From assembly GCA_023406915.1 (NCBI GenBank), contig JAEXTR010000355.1, positions 1 to 5,323 on the forward strand: a stretch of DNA of 5,323 nt, read 5' to 3'. The notes below the pieces were generated by a model that did no database searches, was not told the origin of the DNA, and saw only the letters and a program-made list of their open reading frames with translations. The stretch comes from Bacteroidota bacterium (GTDB lineage Bacteria > Bacteroidota > Ignavibacteria > Ignavibacteriales > Ignavibacteriaceae). Positions 1 to 5,323 of the stretch are shown piece by piece; position 1 is the stretch's first letter, and every line of letters begins with the position of its first letter. Position numbers and translations under genes: made by a program.

Positions 1-360
1 TTCTCTGATGAATCCCTTTTCCCGATTATCCCACAGTCTGAAATCCGCTGTGCGGTGGATGATTTTGAAGATGATGCGGCTGAAGAGGAATTCGAAGAAG
101 AATTTGATGACATTGATGATTTTGAAGATGAAGACGAACCCTCATATGAAGAGGACTTCGATGATATTGATGAAGAAGAGTTAGAAGAGGATGACCTCGA
201 TGAAGAGGACCTCGACGATGAAGATTTCGATGAAGAAGACCTGGAAGATATAGATATCGAGGACTTCGACGACGAAGAGTTTGATGACGAAGACTTCGAG
301 GATGATGAAATCGAAGACTTTGAGGATGAAAACTTTGACGAAGAGGACGACGAATTCTAG
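1..360 (+). CDS. C-terminal part of an unidentified protein with a long hyperacidic tail (5' end outside window)
   Basis: The frame is open from the first base to a TAG at 358-360, so the gene very probably begins left of the window. A GTG at 55 could be read as a start, but the 18 codons before it are open, contain R, C, P and Q, and look like the end of a folded domain. From codon 20 on, composition changes abruptly: of the 101 residues counted from the GTG codon, 73 are D or E and none is K, R or H. The rest are almost all single F, L or I residues, often spaced every fifth position (tail residues 43, 48, 53, 58, 63 and again 71, 76, 81, 86). Such tails in known proteins bind basic partners or metal ions, mimic nucleic acid, or act as disordered solubility regions; which applies here cannot be told. 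I do not recognise the upstream domain. The gene is convergent with hldD, with 3 nt between the stop codons. The coding frame is confident; the function is unknown. Confidence 0.72.
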   Translation, partial: FSDESLFPIIPQSEIRCAVDDFEDDAAEEEFEEEFDDIDDFEDEDEPSYEEDFDDIDEEELEEDDLDEEDLDDEDFDEEDLEDIDIEDFDDEEFDDEDFEDDEIEDFEDENFDEEDDEF

Positions 361-363
361 CCG

Positions 364-1341
364 TTACTCATCGCCGAGGTAACACCCCTTTACAAGATAG
401 TTTCTGACATAGTCGGTTACTCCGTGTTCTAAAGTTCCTATAGAATCAGAGTAGCCGGCTTTTTTTATTTTATCCAGATTCGCTTCTGTAAAGTATTGAT
501 ACTTTGCTGCCAGATGTTGTGGCAGGTCGACAAAGGATATATTAGGTTGCTGATCCAGAGCTTTGAAAATTGCGGTAACCAGATCGATCCAGGTCCTTGC
601 CTTCCCCGTACCAACATTGAACAACCCATTAGCATTGGGCTTATCAAGGAAGAACAACGTCATATCCACCGCATCCTTTACATAGACGAAGTCTCTTTTT
701 TGTTCACCATCCTTATAGTCCGGGTGGAGTGAAGTAAACAGCTTAACTTCACCAGTATCCCTAATCTGTTCGAATGCCTTATGCACGACACTGCGCATAT
801 CTCCCTTGTGGGCCTCGTTTGGACCGTACACATTGAAATATTTTATTCCGGCAATATGGTTTATTGCACCAGTCTGATACGCCCAGCTGTCAAAAAGATT
901 TTTTGAGTAACCGTACATATTCAGGGGGCGGAGTTTCAGGCATGCTGCATCGTCGTCGTTGAATCCTAATGATCCGTCACCGTAGGTTGCGGCAGATGAG
1001 GCATATATGAACCGGATATTTTTACTGAGGCAAAACTGGGCAAGTGTTTTGGTGTAATGGTAGTTATTACTCATCAGGTGTTCGGCATCCCGCTCGGTGG
1101 TGGAAGAGTTCGCACCCAGGTGAATAATCGCGGTCACATCATAAGGGAGCGTGTCATCCTTCACCATTTTCAGGAAGTCGTGTTTATTCAGATAGTCCCG
1201 GTAGGAGAGCGCAACGAGATTTTTCCATTTTTCATCTGTGCCCAGGTCATCAACGATTAGAATATCATTCATACCACGGGTGTTTAATCTCCATACAGTT
1301 GCGCTGCCAATAAAGCCTGCGCCGCCAGTTACAACGATCAT
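364..1341 (-). CDS. hldD: ADP-L-glycero-D-manno-heptose 6-epimerase
   Basis: This enzyme converts ADP-D-glycero-beta-D-manno-heptose to the L-glycero form, the last step in making the activated heptose of the LPS inner core, in the cytoplasm with bound NADP(H) or NAD. The 325-residue product is an extended short-chain dehydrogenase (E. coli HldD is about 310). Visible features are the Rossmann GGAGFIG at residues 6-12, the acidic end of beta-2 at D31-D32, and GANSSTTE at 76-83. Next come the ASSAATYG serine region at 114-121 and the catalytic Y143-x3-K147 in YGYSK. YFNVYGPNE at 168-176 is followed by HKG, whose K179 aligns with the second catalytic lysine region of E. coli HldD. RDFVYVKD lies at 216-223 and FNVGTG at 241-246. 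The KWKNL and DYLNKHDF segments (38-56) and the HKG after NVYGP favour HldD over GalE or dTDP-glucose dehydratase. The ATG at 1341 lies directly before the Rossmann strand, so it is the natural start, although no good Shine-Dalgarno precedes it. It is divergent from metH and convergent with the acidic-tail gene; no other heptose genes are in view. Confidence 0.95.
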   Translation of the reverse strand: MIVVTGGAGFIGSATVWRLNTRGMNDILIVDDLGTDEKWKNLVALSYRDYLNKHDFLKMVKDDTLPYDVTAIIHLGANSSTTERDAEHLMSNNYHYTKTLAQFCLSKNIRFIYASSAATYGDGSLGFNDDDAACLKLRPLNMYGYSKNLFDSWAYQTGAINHIAGIKYFNVYGPNEAHKGDMRSVVHKAFEQIRDTGEVKLFTSLHPDYKDGEQKRDFVYVKDAVDMTLFFLDKPNANGLFNVGTGKARTWIDLVTAIFKALDQQPNISFVDLPQHLAAKYQYFTEANLDKIKKAGYSDSIGTLEHGVTDYVRNYLVKGCYLGDE

Positions 1342-1374
1342 AGGATGCTCTTATGTTATACTATTTTTTTACCA

Positions 1375-1405
1375 TTTGAAATTTAATTATATTCAAGGAT
1401 GTTTC
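1375..1405 (+). promoter_or_regulatory. Weak candidate metH promoter, mirror of the hldD one
   Basis: On the plus strand TTTG (1375-1378) is followed after 19 nt by GATGTTTC (1398-1405), which keeps 4 of the 6 fixed positions of TAnnTTTG. It would start transcription near 1411, about 30 nt before the metH ATG. It arises from the same TTTGAAA / TTTCAAA inverted repeat as the hldD candidate. Competing plus-strand elements are TAACTTTA at 1417-1424 (5 of 6 fixed positions, but no TTTG at the right distance) and TATACT at 1357-1362 (a sigma70-like -10 without a good -35). No choice can be made from sequence alone. Confidence 0.18.
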
Positions 1406-1408
1406 AAA
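1378..1408 (-). promoter_or_regulatory. Candidate hldD promoter of Bacteroidota type
   Basis: Read on the minus strand, TTTG (1408 to 1405) is followed after 19 nt by TAAATTTC (1385 to 1378). This matches the described Bacteroidota vegetative promoter (TTTG near -33, TAnnTTTG near -7) at all fixed positions except the last G. Transcription would begin near 1373, leaving a leader of about 30 nt before the hldD ATG. The region is AT-rich, so chance matches are possible. A perfect minus-strand TATAAT at 1391-1386 has no good -35 box 16-18 nt upstream. The call depends on the host being Bacteroidota-like. Confidence 0.35.
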
Positions 1409-1442
1409 AAGTGTGTTAACTTTACAGAAAGTTCCCTGATCA

Positions 1443-4400
1443 ATGAGAAATAGTTTTGACCTGCTTCAGCAGTTACTGCGAGAAAAAATTTTAGTAATAG
1501 ATGGTGCCATGGGTACTATGATTCAGCGGTATCAATTGCAGGAATCAGATTTCCGTGGCGAACGGTTTAAGGATCACCCAAAGGACCTCCGCGGGAATAA
1601 TGATCTCCTGTCTATTGTTCGCCCGGATATAATCTCTGAAATTCACACCCAATATCTGGAAGCCGGTGCCGACATCATCGAAACCAATACCTTTAACGGC
1701 ACGCCTATTTCACAGGCTGATTATGGGCTGGAATCGCTGAGCTATGAACTGAACTACGCATCAGCAAAGGTGGCGAAAGAAGCGGCTAACAAATTTACAG
1801 CTGCCAACCCTGATAAACCCCGTTTTGTGGCAGGTGCTCTGGGGCCAACAAACAAAACTGCCTCACTTTCCCCGGATGTGAATGATCCCGGGTACCGTGC
1901 AGTTGATTTTATGGATATTGTTGATGCCTACACTATTCAGATAAAAGGGTTAATGGATGGCGGCTCAGATATTCTGCTGGTGGAAACAATTTTTGATACC
2001 CTGAATGCCAAGGCAGCACTTTTTGCTGTAATGGACTATATGGAGAAGACAGGACAAAAGATTCCTGTTATGATTTCCGGTACCGTGGTTGATCTGAGCG
2101 GAAGAACCCTCTCTGGGCAGACAACTGAAGCGTTTCTGATCTCGATCTCACATGCAAAAAACATTATCAGTATTGGCTTGAACTGCGCTCTCGGTACTGA
2201 GCAGATGAGACCGTTTATTGCTGAAGTGGCAAGGAATGCTCCTTATGCAGTCAGCTTGTATCCAAACGCCGGGCTACCCAACGCATTCGGTGGTTATGCC
2301 GCAACCCCATCCACAATGGCAGGTCTACTTGCCGGATATGCGAAAGAAGGGTTGTTCAATATTGTTGGTGGGTGTTGCGGAACTACACCAGATTATATCC
2401 GCGAAATTGCCGAAGCTGTAAAAGACCTGCAGCCGAGAAAAATTCCGGTTATTGAGCCGTATCTCAGACTTTCGGGATTAGAGCCACTTGTGGTGCGGCC
2501 TGAATCAAATTTTGTAAACATAGGTGAAAGAACCAATGTTGCCGGATCCAGAAAATTTGCCAGACTTATCCTCGAAGGGAAGTACGAAGATGCTCTTGCT
2601 ATCGCCCTTGATCAGGTGGAGGGTGGTGCGCAGGCGATCGATGTAAATATGGATGAAGGGATGCTGGATTCAGAAGCTGCTATGAAGCGTTTTCTTCGTC
2701 TTCTTTCCGCTGAGCCAGATATTGCAAAACTTCCCATCATGGTGGATTCATCCAGGTGGAGTGTGATTGAAATCGCCCTGCAAAATCTTCAGGGAAAAAG
2801 TATCGTCAATTCTATCAGTCTGAAGGAGGGGGAAGAAGTTTTCAGAGAGCATGCTTCAAAGATTCTGAAGTATGGTGCTGCTGTAATTGTGATGGCATTT
2901 GATGAACAGGGACAGGCAGACTCATATGAACGCAGGATCGAAATCTGCTCCCGCGCATACAAGATTCTTACAGAAGAGGTTGGATTCCCTCCACAGGATA
3001 TCATCTTTGATCCGAACGTCCTCACCGTAGGAACTGGTATAGAAGAACACAATAATTATGCGGTATCCTTCATCGAGGCAATACGATGGATTAAGGAAAA
3101 CCTGCCACTGGTACATACCAGCGGTGGTATCAGTAATGTTTCATTCAGCTTTCGGGGTAACGACCGGGTAAGGGAAGCAATGCATGCAGCCTTTCTGTAT
3201 CATGCGATCAAGGCTGGACTGGACATGGGTATTGTAAACGCAGGTCAGTTGCAGGTATATGAAGATATTCCTCAGGAACTGCTTGAACCGATCGAAGATG
3301 TGCTGCTGAACCGGCGATCAGATGCAACAGAAAGATTGCTGGATGTGGCGTCAAGGTTTAAGAGTGCAGGTAAGGCAGAGGAGAAGCATCTTGCATGGCG
3401 GGATGCCGATGTTGAAGAACGGCTGAAACACGCTCTTATAAGTGGAATAGTGGAGTTTATTGATGCCGATACAGAAGAGGCACGTATAAAGCTCAAATCA
3501 CCTTTAAAAGTGATTGAAGGTCCGCTGATGGCAGGGATGAATGTGGTTGGCGATCTGTTTGGTGCAGGAAAGATGTTTCTGCCTCAGGTAGTGAAGAGTG
3601 CCAGAGTAATGAAAAAGTCTGTTGCGCATCTGATTCCATTCATCGAGGCAGAAAAGGAGGAAGGAGCTACCGACAATGCAGGTACGGTATTGCTTGCCAC
3701 GGTAAAAGGTGATGTGCATGATATCGGGAAAAACATTGTAGGTGTAGTGCTTGGTTGTAACAACTTCAGGATCATTGATCTTGGGGTTATGGTTTCTGCC
3801 GAAAAAATTATACAGGCTGCAATTGATGAAAATGTCGATGCAGTTGGCTTGAGTGGGCTGATTACCCCGTCGCTGGACGAGATGGTGTTTGTAGCTGCCG
3901 AAATGGAGCGGCGTGGACTGAAAGTACCATTACTGATTGGTGGCGCAACCACATCCAGGATGCATACGGCAGTTAAGATTGCCCCTAAATACTCCCATCC
4001 TGTGATTCACGTCCTTGATGCCTCACGTAGTGTGCCTGTGGTATCTCAGTTGTTAAATCCGGAACAAAAAGAAAGTTTCACTGCATCCATCCGGCAGGAA
4101 TATGCTGCCTTGAGGGAAGACCATAAGCGAAAAACTGAAGCTAAGAACCTGCTTCCGCTAAAGGCTGCCCGCCAGAACAGATTTACCTGGGACTGGAAAC
4201 AGAATCCTACTCCGTTGCCAAAGTTTACCGGTACGAAAGTGCTGAAGAATTATTCATTGGAAGAACTGCGGGAGTACATCGACTGGACCCCATTCTTCCA
4301 GGCATGGGAGATGAAGGGAAGATATCCAAAAATCTTTGATGATCCTGTTGCAGGCACAGAAGCAAGAAAACTATTTGATGATGCAAATGCCATACTTGAC

Positions 4401-5138
4401 ATCCTTATTCGTGAAAAGAAACTGTCTGCGTCTGCAGTATTCGGGATATTTTCAGCAAATTGTGTTAATTATGATGATATAGAAGTGTATGCTGACGAAA
4501 AGAGGAAGGGCATACTTACCACGTTCCACTCGTTACGTCAGCAGACTGAGAAGAGCGGAGCACTCCCAAACTTTGCCCTTGCTGATTTTATTGCACCAAA
4601 GGAGTCCGGTGTGCCCGATCATATTGGCGCGTTTGCAGTAACCACCGGAATTGGTCTTGATGATGTAGTGCGTGAGTATGAAGCACAGCATGATGATTAC
4701 TCTGCCATCCTTGCAAAGGCATTGGCAGACAGACTCGCCGAAGCTTTTGCTGAGCGATTGCATGAACTGGTACGCAAAGAGTTCTGGGGGTATGCCCCGG
4801 ATGAGAGGCTCTCGAATGATGAATTAATTGGAGAAAAGTATGCTGGTATCAGACCGGCGCCCGGTTATCCAGCTTGCCCGGATCATACTGAGAAACTTCT
4901 GATGTTTGATCTGCTTGCCGCGACTGACGCAACATCCATTATCCTGACCGAGAATCTGGCGATGCACCCAACAGCATCTGTCTGTGGCTGGTATTTTGCC
5001 CACCCGGAATCAAAGTATTTTACTACAGGAAAACTAGGTAAGGATCAGGTACAGGATTACCACAAGAGGAAAGGTTACAGCTATGGAGAAATGGTAAAAT
5101 GGCTGAGACCGGTTTTAGGTTATGATGAAAGTGAATAG
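1443..5138 (+). CDS. metH: Cobalamin-dependent methionine synthase (5-methyltetrahydrofolate-homocysteine methyltransferase)
   Basis: This cytoplasmic enzyme moves a methyl group from 5-methyltetrahydrofolate through cob(I)alamin to homocysteine, yielding methionine and tetrahydrofolate. The 1231-residue product has the full modular order of E. coli MetH (1227). The homocysteine domain (about 1-330) has DGAMGTM at 20-26 and zinc ligands C248, C311 and C312. The pterin domain (about 350-640) has NIGERTN at 359-365 and DVNMDEG from 400. The cobalamin cap (about 650-740) has DLFGAGKMFLP from 704. The B12 Rossmann domain (about 745-895) has DVHDIGK with the cobalt-ligating H759, the D757-H759-S810 triad, SGL from S804 and GGATTS at 833-838. 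The AdoMet activation domain (about 898-1231) has D947, E1100 and RPAPGYP from R1137, matching E. coli D946, E1097 and R1134. Reactivation therefore needs AdoMet and a flavodoxin-type electron donor encoded elsewhere. An in-frame TGA at 1437-1439 makes ATG 1443 the first possible start, and the N-terminus aligns with known MetH. No strong Shine-Dalgarno precedes it (AGAAAG at 1426-1431 is weak and distant). The frame is intact throughout. Confidence 0.98.
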   Translation: MRNSFDLLQQLLREKILVIDGAMGTMIQRYQLQESDFRGERFKDHPKDLRGNNDLLSIVRPDIISEIHTQYLEAGADIIETNTFNGTPISQADYGLESLSYELNYASAKVAKEAANKFTAANPDKPRFVAGALGPTNKTASLSPDVNDPGYRAVDFMDIVDAYTIQIKGLMDGGSDILLVETIFDTLNAKAALFAVMDYMEKTGQKIPVMISGTVVDLSGRTLSGQTTEAFLISISHAKNIISIGLNCALGTEQMRPFIAEVARNAPYAVSLYPNAGLPNAFGGYAATPSTMAGLLAGYAKEGLFNIVGGCCGTTPDYIREIAEAVKDLQPRKIPVIEPYLRLSGLEPLVVRPESNFVNIGERTNVAGSRKFARLILEGKYEDALAIALDQVEGGAQAIDVNMDEGMLDSEAAMKRFLRLLSAEPDIAKLPIMVDSSRWSVIEIALQNLQGKSIVNSISLKEGEEVFREHASKILKYGAAVIVMAFDEQGQADSYERRIEICSRAYKILTEEVGFPPQDIIFDPNVLTVGTGIEEHNNYAVSFIEAIRWIKENLPLVHTSGGISNVSFSFRGNDRVREAMHAAFLYHAIKAGLDMGIVNAGQLQVYEDIPQELLEPIEDVLLNRRSDATERLLDVASRFKSAGKAEEKHLAWRDADVEERLKHALISGIVEFIDADTEEARIKLKSPLKVIEGPLMAGMNVVGDLFGAGKMFLPQVVKSARVMKKSVAHLIPFIEAEKEEGATDNAGTVLLATVKGDVHDIGKNIVGVVLGCNNFRIIDLGVMVSAEKIIQAAIDENVDAVGLSGLITPSLDEMVFVAAEMERRGLKVPLLIGGATTSRMHTAVKIAPKYSHPVIHVLDASRSVPVVSQLLNPEQKESFTASIRQEYAALREDHKRKTEAKNLLPLKAARQNRFTWDWKQNPTPLPKFTGTKVLKNYSLEELREYIDWTPFFQAWEMKGRYPKIFDDPVAGTEARKLFDDANAILDILIREKKLSASAVFGIFSANCVNYDDIEVYADEKRKGILTTFHSLRQQTEKSGALPNFALADFIAPKESGVPDHIGAFAVTTGIGLDDVVREYEAQHDDYSAILAKALADRLAEAFAERLHELVRKEFWGYAPDERLSNDELIGEKYAGIRPAPGYPACPDHTEKLLMFDLLAATDATSIILTENLAMHPTASVCGWYFAHPESKYFTTGKLGKDQVQDYHKRKGYSYGEMVKWLRPVLGYDESE

Positions 5139-5323
5139 GTTCTTCCCGTAAACCGGGATTAAACTTGTTGCTTAAAAATTGCGATAATAAAGCCTAAGGT
5201 TATGATTTTCCTGATATTTCTGTTATTACATATTTGAAAGATGTGACGGTTGTTAAATTCCGGTTCAATATTTTTTGAGAATGCACTTCCTCCGGAAGCT
5301 GCAATGGCAGAGAGCCGTGCCTA
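5139..5323. other. Region downstream of metH, no confident gene
   Basis: These 185 bases are AT-rich and contain stops in all frames on their left half. Two partial readings touch the right edge. On the plus strand, ATG at 5281 opens a frame of 14 codons to the edge. On the minus strand, a frame without stops enters at the edge and ends with TAA at 5200-5202 (40 codons, no recognisable motif); if real it would be the C-terminus of a gene convergent with metH. Both are too short to choose between. A 9-bp stem with one bulge and a 3-nt loop lies at 5282-5303. Confidence 0.3.
5144..5158 (+). terminator. Weak hairpin after metH, possible terminator
   Basis: TCCCG at 5144-5148 can pair with CGGGA at 5154-5158 around a 5-nt loop, starting 6 nt after the metH stop. 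The stem is short and no run of T follows (the next bases are TTAAACTTG), so it is not a canonical intrinsic terminator. It is listed because it is the only stem in the right place. Confidence 0.22.

Larger units (their letters stand above)
1375..1408. repeat. Inverted repeat TTTGAAA-N20-TTTCAAA in the divergent intergenic region
   Basis: TTTGAAA at 1375-1381 and its exact reverse complement TTTCAAA at 1402-1408 flank a 20-nt AT-rich spacer. A further TTCAA at 1392-1396 sits 11 bp, about one helical turn, before the TTCAA at 1403-1407. The dyad lies between hldD and metH and could be an operator or simply the mirrored promoter boxes. AT-rich composition makes a 7-bp dyad only mildly surprising. 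Confidence 0.4.

Noticed and set aside
453..467. AGCCGGCT followed by seven T, resembling a plus-strand terminator for the acidic-tail gene inside hldD
   Set aside because: The 8-bp palindrome leaves no room for a loop, so only a two-pair stem could form. The bases are also hldD coding sequence.
496..732. Plus-strand 78-codon open frame opposite hldD
   Set aside because: It is an antisense shadow of a clearly conserved epimerase, with no promoter, Shine-Dalgarno or recognisable protein features.
1342..1442. Possible cobalamin or SAM riboswitch upstream of metH
   Set aside because: The whole intergenic region is 101 bp and AT-rich. No B12-box-like or SAM-aptamer helices were seen, and a cobalamin riboswitch needs roughly twice this length.
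3651..3678. Strong Shine-Dalgarno-like AAAAGGAGGAAGGAG followed by an ATG inside metH
   Set aside because: The ATG is out of frame and reaches a stop after nine codons. The purines encode an E/K-rich linker between the cobalamin cap and the B12 Rossmann domain. A pause role is conceivable but unsupported.
3584..3952. 122-codon antisense open frame within metH
   Set aside because: It lies opposite the most conserved part of metH (cap and B12 domain), is serine/threonine-rich as antisense shadows often are, and has no recognisable motif.
1443..5138. Possible split, truncation or missing activation domain in metH
   Set aside because: All four modules and the zinc, cobalamin and AdoMet residues are present in one uninterrupted frame. 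The length is within a few residues of the E. coli enzyme.

Overview
This 5.3 kb window carries two clear, complete, full-length genes and one left-truncated gene. It looks like ordinary chromosomal DNA from a Gram-negative bacterium: hldD makes the LPS inner-core heptose precursor, and metH is a cobalamin-dependent methionine synthase close to the E. coli enzyme. Neither complete gene has a convincing Shine-Dalgarno sequence. The shared upstream region contains elements resembling the Bacteroidota -33/-7 promoter (TTTG, about 19 nt, TAnnTTTG). Together these suggest the Bacteroidota/Chlorobiota (FCB) side of the tree, but that is inference from weak signals and no taxon is proven.

Layout. 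Positions 1-360 (+) hold the 3' end of a gene whose protein ends in an extremely acidic tail of about 100 residues, 73 of them D or E, with single hydrophobic residues often spaced every fifth position. Three bases later, in tail-to-tail orientation, hldD (364-1341, -) encodes ADP-L-glycero-D-manno-heptose 6-epimerase. A 101-bp AT-rich divergent region (1342-1442) separates hldD from metH (1443-5138, +), a 1231-residue enzyme with all four modules and all expected metal, cobalamin and AdoMet contact residues. The last 185 bp (5139-5323) are mostly non-coding, with a weak hairpin after metH and undecidable partial frames at the right edge.

How the genes relate. hldD (envelope) and metH (one-carbon and methionine metabolism) have no known direct functional link; they share only the divergent promoter region. 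The acidic-tail gene is convergent with hldD and its globular part lies outside the window. No mobile element, CRISPR array, RNA gene, riboswitch or defence-like system was found. The points most worth a second look are the patterned acidic tail and the mirrored promoter-like elements between hldD and metH.
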